Below, one piece after another: positions 53,621-62,442 of a stretch of DNA of 64,000 bases. A program made the translations under genes and the position numbers. Position 1 is the first letter of the stretch, and each line of letters starts with the position of its first letter. The notes below the pieces were generated by a model. The model was not told the origin of the DNA and ran no database searches. It saw nothing but the letters and a program-made list of their open reading frames with translations. This DNA comes from JBEKCB01 sp052139675 (GTDB taxonomy: Bacteria > Planctomycetota > Brocadiia > CAIUPP01). The DNA is taken from positions 5,296-69,295 of the forward strand of contig JBKQWE010000083.1 in NCBI GenBank assembly GCA_052139675.1, in the 5' to 3' direction.

Positions 53621-54190
53621 TCACTCTCGTCTTTTGGGACGGCGAATCCGTTTTCGCGCGATAAACGGCTTGTGATCCCGCTCCTCCGACCGCGCCATCA
53701 TGTAGAGCAGGTCGGAGAGGCGGTTGAGGTAAACCGCCACGCTGCGGTTCGGCACGGCCCTGGCGCGGCGCAGCGCGACGACGAGCCGTTCCGCGCGGCG
53801 CGCCACGGTCCGGCAGACATCCAGCAGCGCGGAGGTCGCGCTCTCGCCGGGGATGAGAAAGCAGCACTCCGTAAGCTTGACTTTCCTCTCGAGCGCCGCC
53901 GTCAACGCCTCCAGTCGCTTCACGTAAGCGCCGTCCACTCGAAGTTCCAGCCGCCGCAGGTTCTGCGGCAGCGTCATCAGCTCCGAGCTCACGATAAAGA
54001 TGTCCCGCTGGACCGCATGGATCGCCTGCCGAGTCTTCTCCTCGCGGATGGACGCCTTCGCCAGGCCGAGGAGCGAGTTCAGTTCATCGAGCGTGCCGAC
54101 TGCGTGGATGCGCAGGTCGTCCTTCCGCACGCGCCCGCCGAAGAGCAGGTCCGTCCAGCCCGCGTCCCCGCGCCCGGTCGTAACGCTCAT
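53621..54190 (-). CDS. pduO: Cob(I)alamin adenosyltransferase, PduO/MMAB type
   Basis: A 189-residue protein that transfers the adenosyl group of ATP to cob(I)alamin, making coenzyme B12. The ATP-binding N-terminus reads TTGRGDAGWTDLLFGGRVRK and continues HAVGTLDELNSLLGLA. The family C-terminus is SVAVYLNRLSDLLYMMAR. ATG 54190 has GGAGG ten bases upstream; the same frame continues far upstream on the minus strand as a shadow of ygiQ and is not real. An adenosyl-B12 enzyme must exist elsewhere in the genome. Confidence 0.92.
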   Translation of the reverse strand: MSVTTGRGDAGWTDLLFGGRVRKDDLRIHAVGTLDELNSLLGLAKASIREEKTRQAIHAVQRDIFIVSSELMTLPQNLRRLELRVDGAYVKRLEALTAALERKVKLTECCFLIPGESATSALLDVCRTVARRAERLVVALRRARAVPNRSVAVYLNRLSDLLYMMARSEERDHKPFIARKRIRRPKRRE

Positions 54191-54258
54191 AGTCGCTTCC
54201 TCCCTAAGTATCGGCCGTTTGCATGATAACATTAAGCGTTCGGCACTCGGCAATATGG

Positions 54259-54287
54259 TTGACTGTTCCGTCCCGACCGAATAGCAT
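54259..54287 (+). promoter_or_regulatory. Promoter of the ygiQ operon
   Basis: TTGACT (54259-54264), 17 bases, TAGCAT (54282-54287), giving a leader of about 38 bases before the GTG at 54332. Confidence 0.55.
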
Positions 54288-54331
54288 GGAGCCGTGGATG
54301 TTCGGCCGGATGGACCTCCAAGGGATTCCCT

Positions 54332-56161
54332 GTGCCTCCTGAAGCGATTTTGCCCGCCTTTCTGCCCGTGACCCCGGACGAGGCGAAGGAGCGCGGCTGG
54401 GACGAACTCGACGTGATCATCGTCACCGGCGACGCCTATGTGGACCATTCTTCCTTCGCGCCGGCGTGGCTCGGACGGATGCTCGAGGCGAAACGGTTCC
54501 GCGTCGGCATCCTCACGCGGCCGCGGGCGGACCCTGTTGAGGACATCGCGCGGCTCGGCAAGCCGCGGTTGTTCTTCGCGGTCGCGGCCGGATCGGTGGA
54601 CTCGATGGTCAACAATTACACAGCGCTGAAGCGGCCGCGGCGCGAGGACGACTACGCGCCCGGCGGCATCGGCGGCGGCCGGCCGAACCGCGCGGTGATC
54701 GCCTACTGCAACATGATCCGGCGCGTCTTCGGCGGGTCGGTGGGAATCCTCGCCGGCGGCATCGAGGCGTCGCTGCGGCGGTTCGCGCATTACGATTTCT
54801 GGGACGACGCCGTCCGGCGCCCGATCATCCTCGACGCGCCCGCCGACGCGATCGTCTACGGCATGGGCGAGCTGCCGCTCGAGGAGATCGCCCAGGCGAT
54901 GCGCTCCCGAATGTCCCGCGACAGCGCGGACGCGACGGCTTCCGAGGCGCTCGCCGCCGTGGCCCGAAGCGTGCGCGGCGTCGTCTACCGGACCGCCGCG
55001 TCCACGCCCGCGCCGAACGGCTATCGTGCGCTGCCAACTTTCGAGGAGGTCCGCTCGAAGCCGCACGCGCAGGTCCGCTCCTTTCAGCAGGAAATCGAGT
55101 CGCGCGAGACCGGCCTCTGCCAGGACTGCGCCGGCTATCGCGTCGTGGCGAACCCGCCCGCGCGGGCGCTGACCACCGCGGAGATGGACGCGCTCTACTC
55201 GATGCGTTTCCGGCGCCAGGCGCACCCGTCCTACCGCGAGCGCGTCCCCGCGCTGGAGCAGGTGCAATTCTCCATCACCAGCCATCGCGGCTGCTTCGGC
55301 GGTTGCGCGTTCTGCGGCATCTACACGCACCAGGGCAAGGCCGTGCAGAGCCGCTCGCGCAACTCGGTCCTGCTCGAGGTGAAGCAGATCGTCCGCCACC
55401 CCGAGTTCAAAGGCACCATCCGCGACATCGGCGGGCCTTCGGCGAACATGTGGATGCTCGGCTGCAAGCACGGCGCGCCGTGCGCCAAGCCGAGCTGTCT
55501 GGCCCCGCGCATGTGCCGGAACCTGAACGCGAACGGCCTGCCTTATCTGGAACTGCTCTCCGCGGCGCGGAAGGTCAAGGGCGTCAAGCACCTCTTTGTG
55601 ACGACCGGCGTTCGGATGGACCTGGCGCTGGCGTGCGACCCGTTCGTCGAGGCGTTTGCCGAGCACTACACCAGCGGCCACGCGAAGGTGGCTCCCGAGC
55701 ACGTCGTCCCGGCCGTCCTGCAATTGATGATGAAGCCGGAGGGCGAACTGTTCGTCCGGTTCCTGGAGAAATTCCGCCGCGCCTCGGCGAAAGCCGGCAA
55801 GGAGCAGTACGTGCTGCCGTACCTCATCGCCGCGCATCCCGGTTCGAGGGTGCAGGACATGCTCGAGGTCGCGCTCTACCTGCAACGCGAACGGCTGCGC
55901 GTGGAGCAATGCCAGGTCTTCATCCCGCTGCCGGGCACCGCCAGCGCGGTGATGTACGCGACGGGGATCAGCCCGTTCACCGGCGAGCGCGTCTTCGTCG
56001 AGCGCGATCCGCGCCGCCGCGAGATGCAGAAAGCCCTCGTGCTGTATCATCTGCCGGAGAGCCGCAAGCTCATCCTCGAAGCGCTGGACATCTGCGGCCA
56101 TCCCGAGCTGGCGCGAGTCCTGGTCCCGCCGAAGCCGACTCGGAGGCCGCGGCGGCCATGA
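54332..56161 (+). CDS. YgiQ-family (UPF0313) radical SAM protein
   Basis: A 609-residue radical SAM protein. The N-terminal domain holds ELDVIIVTGDAYVDHSSFAP. The iron-sulfur motif is GCFGGCAFCGIYTHQGKAVQ (CxxxCxxC), and the family-specific downstream blocks are IRDIGGPSANMWMLGC and HYTSGHAKVAPEHV. The reaction of this family is unknown. Start is GTG 54332 behind a promoter. The stop overlaps the following GT-C gene as ATGA. Confidence 0.92.
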   Translation: MPPEAILPAFLPVTPDEAKERGWDELDVIIVTGDAYVDHSSFAPAWLGRMLEAKRFRVGILTRPRADPVEDIARLGKPRLFFAVAAGSVDSMVNNYTALKRPRREDDYAPGGIGGGRPNRAVIAYCNMIRRVFGGSVGILAGGIEASLRRFAHYDFWDDAVRRPIILDAPADAIVYGMGELPLEEIAQAMRSRMSRDSADATASEALAAVARSVRGVVYRTAASTPAPNGYRALPTFEEVRSKPHAQVRSFQQEIESRETGLCQDCAGYRVVANPPARALTTAEMDALYSMRFRRQAHPSYRERVPALEQVQFSITSHRGCFGGCAFCGIYTHQGKAVQSRSRNSVLLEVKQIVRHPEFKGTIRDIGGPSANMWMLGCKHGAPCAKPSCLAPRMCRNLNANGLPYLELLSAARKVKGVKHLFVTTGVRMDLALACDPFVEAFAEHYTSGHAKVAPEHVVPAVLQLMMKPEGELFVRFLEKFRRASAKAGKEQYVLPYLIAAHPGSRVQDMLEVALYLQRERLRVEQCQVFIPLPGTASAVMYATGISPFTGERVFVERDPRRREMQKALVLYHLPESRKLILEALDICGHPELARVLVPPKPTRRPRRP

Positions 56162-57933
56162 CCACCCATGATATTCCGCACTCCGGACTCGGCACTGCGC
56201 ACTTTCTAGCCGTGCTGATCGCCATCGCGATTCTCGGATATCTCGTCCTGCCCGGCTTGCGCTGGGGCCTTCCGTCCGAGGAGCGCAACATCCTGACGTT
56301 CGGCGCGGACCGCAGCGCGTGGCGCGCGCCGCCGATCTCCGAGCGCGAAAAAGATTCGCCGTGGACCTACTACCCGAACTACCTGAGCGGCGGGCCGAAG
56401 CGCACCGGCGCCTCGCCGCGGAGCGCGTTCAATCCGCTGCGCAGCTACCATCCCGACGAGTACGTATTCCTCAAGAGCCTCAGCGCGATGAAGCCGTCGG
56501 CGCTGAAGGTGTTCCCCGGATTCTTCGGCTGGCCGGCGCTGCAGTTCTACGTCAGCGGAGTCGCGCTGAAAGTTTCATCGTGGTTCGGCGCGGTCACGCT
56601 CGTCCGCGACATGGATTTCTACTTCCAGCATCCCGAGCAGGCGGCACGGCTGTACGAGGTCGGGCGGATCGTCACCTTGCTCTTTGCCGCCGGATGCATC
56701 TTCGTCATCTGGCGCACGGCGGGAAGGCTGTTCGGGGCGGCGGGCGGGACCGCAGCGGCGCTGCTGCTGGCCGTGACGCCGCTCTTCACGATCAACGCGC
56801 GCTACTGGACCGCCGACGTGCCGATGCTGTTCTGGATTTCGCTGGCGTTCCTCTTCTCGACCCACATCCTCGCGGGCGGCGGGCGGCGCTGGTACGTGCT
56901 CGGCGGAATCGCCGTGGGCCTGGCCGCGGCCACGCGCTACCAGGGAGCGGCGGCCGCGTCCCTGATCGCCGCCGCGCACTGGATGCGGCCCGCCGACGCT
57001 GAAGCTATGGCGGGCAAGCCCGACGCCGGCGATTGGCGCGAAAGGGCGCGGCGGTCCTTCACATCGGGAGACCTCTGGATCGCGGCCGCGATCTCGCTCG
57101 CGGTGTTCCTGGCGTGCAACCCGTACATCCTCGCGCGGCCAGGGCAATTCGTGCAGGAGTTCTCGGGCGAATTGAAGGGAAGCCATGACAACTGGGCGCG
57201 GTTCGCATTGGATGGGGCGTTTTCAGTCGTGACCGGACTCGGGTTGATCTTCCTCTTCGCAATCTTTGCGGCATCGTTCCTCGCCGCGGTCCGGCGCGAC
57301 CGGGCGATATCGTTTGTCCTGCTCGGTTTCGGCCTGCCGGCGGCGGTCCTCTTCGTCGGCCGGCCGGCGATGGCGCGGTACTGGATGCCCGTCCTGCCGC
57401 TGCCGGTGCTGCTGGCCGCCTGGGCGTTCGCCACGGTCCATCGGCATGGAGTGGAACGGCGCAAGCCGGGCGCGATTGTCGCTCCGCTGATCCTGCTGGT
57501 GATCGTCCTTGTCGCAATGGGCCTGCAGTCGTTCGCTTTCGCCCGGCTCTACTCTGACCCGCAGTGCGACACACGCACCCGCGCGGGCGAGTGGATCGCC
57601 AAGAGTATTCCGGCCGGAACGACGATCGGCGTGCTTTCCGAGCCGTGGCAGTTCGAGCTTCCGCCGCTCGACTCGCGGAAGTTCGTCATTCGCAACCCCA
57701 GCGACTCCACAGCGCACGGACCGGAGGATTTCCTCGTTATGAGCGACCTGCAATTCGCTCCGGAGGGTAGATTGCAGAGCGAGAAGGAGTTCCTGTCAGG
57801 CCACGTCGTCATCCAGCGTTTCGAGGCGTGGCCGGTCGGCCAGAAACTTGCCCTGCGGTACGGCCCGCAGGACATGCACTATGCGAATCCCGAAATCATA
57901 ATCGCCGAGCGCATATCGAAGGGCGGACGCTGA
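56158..57933 (+). CDS. GT-C fold glycosyltransferase (PMT-like membrane protein)
   Basis: A 591-residue polytopic protein. After a first helix (FLAVLIAIAILGYLVLPGL) it has RSYHPDEYVFLKSLSAMKPS, the acidic loop typical of PMT/ArnT-like enzymes, then about ten helices (AAGGTAAALLLAVTPLFTIN, YWTADVPMLFWISLAFLF) and a periplasmic C-terminal domain. It probably uses a polyprenyl-phosphate sugar donor. The ATG at 56158 overlaps the ygiQ stop, and the stop is directly followed by asnB, so the three are one operon. The longer upstream frame is a shadow inside ygiQ. Confidence 0.75.
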   Translation: MTTHDIPHSGLGTAHFLAVLIAIAILGYLVLPGLRWGLPSEERNILTFGADRSAWRAPPISEREKDSPWTYYPNYLSGGPKRTGASPRSAFNPLRSYHPDEYVFLKSLSAMKPSALKVFPGFFGWPALQFYVSGVALKVSSWFGAVTLVRDMDFYFQHPEQAARLYEVGRIVTLLFAAGCIFVIWRTAGRLFGAAGGTAAALLLAVTPLFTINARYWTADVPMLFWISLAFLFSTHILAGGGRRWYVLGGIAVGLAAATRYQGAAAASLIAAAHWMRPADAEAMAGKPDAGDWRERARRSFTSGDLWIAAAISLAVFLACNPYILARPGQFVQEFSGELKGSHDNWARFALDGAFSVVTGLGLIFLFAIFAASFLAAVRRDRAISFVLLGFGLPAAVLFVGRPAMARYWMPVLPLPVLLAAWAFATVHRHGVERRKPGAIVAPLILLVIVLVAMGLQSFAFARLYSDPQCDTRTRAGEWIAKSIPAGTTIGVLSEPWQFELPPLDSRKFVIRNPSDSTAHGPEDFLVMSDLQFAPEGRLQSEKEFLSGHVVIQRFEAWPVGQKLALRYGPQDMHYANPEIIIAERISKGGR

Positions 57934-59835
57934 ATGTGCGGCATCTGCGGAATCGTCGGGCTGAACGCCGCGGCCGGCTTCGGACAGCCGGACATCGCGC
58001 GCATGTGCGATGCGCTGGCGCACCGCGGTCCCGATGACTCGGGGTTCCATCTCGGCGATTTCAAAGTCGAGAGCGGACCGTGCCGCGTCGGACTCGGCCA
58101 CCGGCGGCTGAGCATCATTGACCTGGCGAAAGGGCACCAGCCGCTGTCGAACGAGGACGGCACGGTCTGGATCGTCTTCAACGGCGAGATTTATAACTTT
58201 CAGGAGCTTCGGCCGGCGCTCGTCGCGCAGGGGCACCGGTTCCGAACCGACTCCGACACGGAAGTCATCGTCCACCTCTACGAGCAGAAGGGCGCGGAGT
58301 GCCTCCACGAGCTGCGCGGGATGTTCGCCTTCGCGATCTGGGATTCCGCCGCGCGCAGCCTGTTTCTCGCGCGCGACCGCATTGGGCAAAAGCCGCTGTG
58401 CTACCGCGTCGAGAAAGACCGCATTCTCTTCGGCTCCGAGATCAAGTCCATACTCGCGGCCGGCGGCGTGCCGCGCGAACTCTCGCTCGAGGCGCTGCAT
58501 CATTACCTGACCTATCAGTACGTACCGCACCCGCTGACGATGTTCCAGGGCATCGCCAAGCTGCCGCCGGGCCATTACCTGACGTGGAAGGACGGCCGCG
58601 CGGAGGTGCGCGAGTACTGGCGTCCGACGTGCCGCCCGGAGCCGCTGAAGGAGGCGGAGTGCGTCGCGCGCGTGCGCGAACTGCTCACGGAATCCGTCCG
58701 GCTGCGGCTGATCAGCGACGTGCCGCTCGGCGCGTTCCTCAGCGGCGGGCTGGACTCGAGCATCGTCGTCGGGCTGATGGCAAAGCTCTCCAACGCGCCG
58801 GTGAAGACGTTCTCCATCGGCTTCGCCGAAAAAAGGTACGACGAGCTGGAGTACGCGCGCGCGGTGGCGCGGCATTTCAAGACCGAGCACCAGGAATTCG
58901 TCGTGCGGCCGAACGCCGTCGAGATCATCCCGAAACTCGTCTGGCATTACGACGAGCCGTTCGCGGATTCCAGCGCGATCCCGACATACTACGTCAGCCA
59001 GATCACGCGGCAGCACGTGAAGGTGGCGCTCACCGGCGACGCCGGCGACGAGGGCTTCGCCGGGTATCCGCGATACCGCGCGGTGAAACTCGGTCTGTGG
59101 TTCGACCGGGTGCCGGGATTCCTGCGGCGCGCGCTCGCGGGAAAATACTGGCAGCGGCTGCCGGTGTCGGTCGAGCAGAAGACGAAACGGCGCCGGCTGC
59201 GCCGCCTGTTCGAGGCGCTGAACCTGCCGCCGAAAGAGCGCTACGTGCGCTGGTGCGCGATCTTCGACGACGGGCGAAAAGCGGCGCTGTACTCGCCCGA
59301 ACTGCGCGCGGCGCTCGCGCCGGACTCCTCCGCGGAAATCTTCGAGGAGGAATACGCGAAGGCGCCCGATGCGGATTTCCTCGCCGCGACGATGTTTGTG
59401 GATTTCATGCGTTACCTGCCGGATGACCTGCTCTTCAAGGTGGACATCGCGAGCATGGCGCACGGGTTGGAATGCCGCGCGCCGTTCCTCGACCACAAGC
59501 TGGTGGAGTTCATCGGCCGGATTCCGACGGACCTGAAGCTGCGCGGGTTCACGACGAAGTACCTGCTGCGCCGCGCGTTCGGCGAGATGCTGCCGCCGGA
59601 AATCCTGCGGCGTCCGAAGATGGGGTTCGGCGTGCCGATCTCAGACTGGTTCCGGGGCGAACTGCAGGGATACCTGCGCGAGACGCTGCTCGATCCCACC
59701 GCGCTCCGCCGCGGTTATTTCGCGCCGGAGTACGTCCGCCAACTGGTCGAAGACCACGTCGCCGCGCGCGCCGACCACGGTTATCGGCTCTGGGCGCTGC
59801 TGATGTTCGAACTGTGGCATCAGCGGTTCCTGTGA
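57934..59835 (+). CDS. asnB: Glutamine-hydrolysing asparagine synthetase
   Basis: A 633-residue AsnB. MCGICGIVGLNAAAGFG gives the N-terminal nucleophile Cys2. The glutaminase domain continues with CDALAHRGPDDSGFHLGDF and EIYNFQELRPALVAQGH. The synthetase domain has the ATP-binding LGAFLSGGLDSSIVVGL and FAGYPRYRAVKLG. The enzyme makes asparagine, or amidates a sugar or peptide in related family members. Its place directly after a glycosyltransferase is typical of polysaccharide clusters that use AsnB-like enzymes for amidation. The start follows the preceding stop with no gap. Confidence 0.93.
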   Translation: MCGICGIVGLNAAAGFGQPDIARMCDALAHRGPDDSGFHLGDFKVESGPCRVGLGHRRLSIIDLAKGHQPLSNEDGTVWIVFNGEIYNFQELRPALVAQGHRFRTDSDTEVIVHLYEQKGAECLHELRGMFAFAIWDSAARSLFLARDRIGQKPLCYRVEKDRILFGSEIKSILAAGGVPRELSLEALHHYLTYQYVPHPLTMFQGIAKLPPGHYLTWKDGRAEVREYWRPTCRPEPLKEAECVARVRELLTESVRLRLISDVPLGAFLSGGLDSSIVVGLMAKLSNAPVKTFSIGFAEKRYDELEYARAVARHFKTEHQEFVVRPNAVEIIPKLVWHYDEPFADSSAIPTYYVSQITRQHVKVALTGDAGDEGFAGYPRYRAVKLGLWFDRVPGFLRRALAGKYWQRLPVSVEQKTKRRRLRRLFEALNLPPKERYVRWCAIFDDGRKAALYSPELRAALAPDSSAEIFEEEYAKAPDADFLAATMFVDFMRYLPDDLLFKVDIASMAHGLECRAPFLDHKLVEFIGRIPTDLKLRGFTTKYLLRRAFGEMLPPEILRRPKMGFGVPISDWFRGELQGYLRETLLDPTALRRGYFAPEYVRQLVEDHVAARADHGYRLWALLMFELWHQRFL

Positions 59836-59840
59836 CCTTC

Positions 59841-60437
59841 TTATTCGCGATACGAGAACGACACCGCGTACGCCTCGACCATCGCTGAGACGAAGAGGAT
59901 CGGCAGGATGATCGTCAGGTACGCGGTGACGCGCTGCGCGATCGGGGACCAGTCCGCGCTCCGCCACATCGCGAGGGGACCCGGCGTCATCCAGAGCGTC
60001 ATGCCCATCGTGTACCAGAAGCAGGGCAGTTCGAGGAGGAGCGTCAGCAGGCCGCAGATGCGGACGGAGATCGGCGGCGGTCGCCGAGGCGCGTCGTCAT
60101 CCGGCGGGAACTCGCGCGCGATCAGGCCGATCAGGATAATGTTCAGCCCGGTGAAGAAGCTGATGACCGCGGCCAGGCCGGGGATGATCCCGAGCAGCAT
60201 GTAGACCAGCATCGCGACGCCGTTGAACGCGAAGATGAATAGCCCCAGCGCCGGCACGGACGGCTTCTTTTCGCGGATTCCCCGGAGCTTGAGCGCCACC
60301 CATCGCGGGAACGCAAGCAGCCGTTCCATCCGCCGCTGATACACCGGCGTCGCGCAGGCCATCCCCGCCGCGAACAGCACCGCGGCCAGGCCGGCGTAGA
60401 GCGTATGATGGAGCAGAAACAAAACGGATCCTGTCAT
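59841..60437 (-). CDS. Multi-helix membrane protein, possibly SpoIIM-like
   Basis: About 198 residues with several hydrophobic helices: HTLYAGLAAVLFAAGMACAT, LGLFIFAFNGVAMLVYMLLG, IIPGLAAVISFFTGLNIILI and LTAYLTIILPILFVSAMVEA. The FNGVAMLVYMLLG / ELPCFWYTMGM layout is reminiscent of SpoIIM-type proteins but not decisive. I chose ATG 60437 because the -10 box TATAAT overlaps the ATG at 60446, which would make the message leaderless. The gene converges with asnB and diverges from the TPR gene. Confidence 0.55.
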   Translation of the reverse strand: MTGSVLFLLHHTLYAGLAAVLFAAGMACATPVYQRRMERLLAFPRWVALKLRGIREKKPSVPALGLFIFAFNGVAMLVYMLLGIIPGLAAVISFFTGLNIILIGLIAREFPPDDDAPRRPPPISVRICGLLTLLLELPCFWYTMGMTLWMTPGPLAMWRSADWSPIAQRVTAYLTIILPILFVSAMVEAYAVSFSYRE

Positions 60438-60444
60438 GCCGGCC

Positions 60445-60475
60445 ATTATATCGCAGATTCCCCGGCCGCCGGCAA
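60445..60475 (-). promoter_or_regulatory. Minus-strand promoter of the divergent pair
   Basis: TTGCCG (60470-60475), 19 bases, TATAAT (60445-60450). Transcription near 60438 falls on the ATG at 60437, so the message appears leaderless. Confidence 0.5.
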
Positions 60476-60482
60476 CCCATCT

Positions 60483-60511
60483 TTGATAGCGATGGGGCAA
60501 CGGTATAGAAT
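60483..60511 (+). promoter_or_regulatory. Plus-strand promoter of the divergent pair
   Basis: TTGATA (60483-60488), 17 bases, TAGAAT (60506-60511). The ATG at 60520 is only nine bases after the -10, so the message has no room for a ribosome site. Confidence 0.6.
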
Positions 60512-60519
60512 ACGCCCTC

Positions 60520-62358
60520 ATGGACCTTCAAGCGGCCGTGAACACGGGAAATGCCGGTGCGCCGCGGCGGCGGGAGATTCTCCTGGCCGCCGCGCTCGTC
60601 GCGATCACGCTCCTGGCGTATCTCCCGGCGATGCGGGGCGGCTTCATCTGGAACGACGACATATTTCTCACCCGAAACCCACTGATCAAGACTCCGGACG
60701 GGTTGCGCCGTTTCTGGTTCACCACCGACCCGCCCGATTATTTTCCGCTGACGTCCACCAGCCTTTGGCTCGAATGGCGACTGTGGGGCATGAATCCGGC
60801 GGGCTACCACGTCGTCAACGTGCTCTTGCACGCCCTGAGCGCCGTGCTGTTGTGGCGCGTGCTGAAGCGGCTGAAGGCGCCCGGCGCATGGCTGGCCGGC
60901 CTGATTTTCGCCGTGCACCCGGTCAACGTGGAATCCGTCGCCTGGATCACCGAGCGCAAGAACACGCTGGCGATGGTCCTTTATATGGCCGGCCTGCTGG
61001 CATATCTGAGATTCGACGAGGACGGCGCGCCGCGAGCTTACGCCCTGGCGCTGGGCTTGTTCCTGCTGGCGCTGCTCGCGAAGACCTCCGTCATCATGCT
61101 GCCGGCGGTCCTGCTGCTGTGCGCCTGGTGGCGGCGCGGCCGGATCGGGCGCAGGGACATTCTGCGGGCGATCCCGTTTGCCGCGCTTTCCGGCGCGCTG
61201 GCGCTGGTGACGGTATGGTATCAGTATCATCGGGCGATCGCGGCCGAAGTCGTCCGGACGGACAGCTTTCTCGCGCGGACGGCCGGCGCCGGCTGGGCGG
61301 CGTGGTTCTATCTCTGCAAGGCGCTGGTTCCGGCGAAACTGTGCTTCGTGTATCCCCGCTGGGCGCTGGGCGTCTCTTTCCTTTCGTTCCTGCCGGACCT
61401 GCTGCTCCTGGCGCTGCTCATCCTTCTCTGGCGGAACCGCCGTGGCTGGGGGCGGCCGCTTCTCTTCGGGCTCGGCTACTTTCTCGTGAGCCTGGCGCCC
61501 GTGGCCGGGTTCCTGAATATCTACTTCATGCGGTACTCGCTGGTGGCGGATCACTGGCAGTACACGGCCATGATCGGCATCGCCGCGCTGGCCGCCGGCG
61601 TGCTCGCGGGCCAGGCGGAGCGCAGCGGCGCGTCCGGGAAAGTCGCCATCGCGGCGGCCGCGGCGCTCGTCGCGGTCCTCGCCGCGGCCACGTGGAACCA
61701 GTCGCTCATCTACCGCGACGCCGAGACCGTCTGGCGCGACACGGTCCGGAAGAATCCCACCGCCTGGATGGCCTGGGAAAACCTGGCCGCCTGCGTGAGA
61801 GAGCGAGCGGAAGCCGATCACCAGCCCGCGCAGGCCGCAGAATCGCTCAAGGAAGCGATCGGCTGCTGCGAAAAAGCCATCGCGCTGAAGCCGGACTACG
61901 CGGAGGCGTACGCGACGCGCGGCGCCGCCTGGTACGGCCTCGGCCGGCGCGACCTGGCGCTTGATGACTACGACGAGGCGATCGCACGCAGGCCGGACTA
62001 TGCCGAGGCCTGGCTCCTGCGCGGCCGTCTCCACACCGACGCGAACCGGCTCGGCGAGGCGATGAGCGATTATGACCGGGCGATCGCGCTGCGGCCGGAC
62101 TTCGCAGCAGCTTACTGCGAGCGCGGCAACGTCCAGGTCAGAGCCCATCGTTACGATGAAGCCGTCCGCGATTACACCCGCGCCATTGAGCTGAAAGAGG
62201 ACCTGGCCGAGGCGTACAACGATCGCGCAGTCGCTTATCTCCACTTGAGGGAATACGCCAAGGGCCTGGCGGACGTGAGGACTTGCCAAAAACTGGGCGG
62301 GCGGCCCGCGCCGAAGCTGGTCGAGGAACTCGTCCGGGCCGCGGACCGGAAGGAATGA
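60520..62358 (+). CDS. TMTC-like membrane protein with C-terminal TPR repeats
   Basis: A 612-residue protein. The first half is polytopic, with the GT-C type loop GGFIWNDDIFLTRNPLIKTP near the N-terminus and VFAVHPVNVESVAWITERKN-like, the arrangement of TMTC-type O-mannosyltransferases. From about residue 410 it has TPR repeats (ALKPDYAEAYATRGAAWYGL, ALDDYDEAIARRPDYAEAWL, AIALRPDFAAAYCERGNVQ). It may be a glycosyltransferase or a tethered TPR scaffold. Start ATG 60520 has no Shine-Dalgarno and lies at the predicted transcript start. Confidence 0.75.
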   Translation: MDLQAAVNTGNAGAPRRREILLAAALVAITLLAYLPAMRGGFIWNDDIFLTRNPLIKTPDGLRRFWFTTDPPDYFPLTSTSLWLEWRLWGMNPAGYHVVNVLLHALSAVLLWRVLKRLKAPGAWLAGLIFAVHPVNVESVAWITERKNTLAMVLYMAGLLAYLRFDEDGAPRAYALALGLFLLALLAKTSVIMLPAVLLLCAWWRRGRIGRRDILRAIPFAALSGALALVTVWYQYHRAIAAEVVRTDSFLARTAGAGWAAWFYLCKALVPAKLCFVYPRWALGVSFLSFLPDLLLLALLILLWRNRRGWGRPLLFGLGYFLVSLAPVAGFLNIYFMRYSLVADHWQYTAMIGIAALAAGVLAGQAERSGASGKVAIAAAAALVAVLAAATWNQSLIYRDAETVWRDTVRKNPTAWMAWENLAACVRERAEADHQPAQAAESLKEAIGCCEKAIALKPDYAEAYATRGAAWYGLGRRDLALDDYDEAIARRPDYAEAWLLRGRLHTDANRLGEAMSDYDRAIALRPDFAAAYCERGNVQVRAHRYDEAVRDYTRAIELKEDLAEAYNDRAVAYLHLREYAKGLADVRTCQKLGGRPAPKLVEELVRAADRKE

Positions 62359-62379
62359 CGGGAGGCTGGAATATAGTTC

Positions 62380-62408
62380 TTGTAGCAGGGCGGGCACTCT
62401 GGTAAAAT
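62380..62408 (+). promoter_or_regulatory. Promoter of the zinc-ribbon receiver gene
   Basis: TTGTAG (62380-62385), 17 bases, TAAAAT (62403-62408). The ATG at 62407 of the longest frame is inside the -10 box, so the real start is 62443. Confidence 0.6.
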
Positions 62409-62442
62409 GCGTGCGACGAAGGGCGCCGCTCGAGGGGACGAG

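Noticed and set aside
53621..56101. An 826-codon minus-strand protein ending in the cobalamin adenosyltransferase
   Set aside because: Only the last 189 codons are the family; the rest mirrors ygiQ, and the ATG at 54190 has its own ribosome site.
55303..57933. An 876-codon GT-C protein starting inside ygiQ
   Set aside because: The first 285 codons are the +1 shadow of ygiQ; the true start is the ATGA overlap at 56158.
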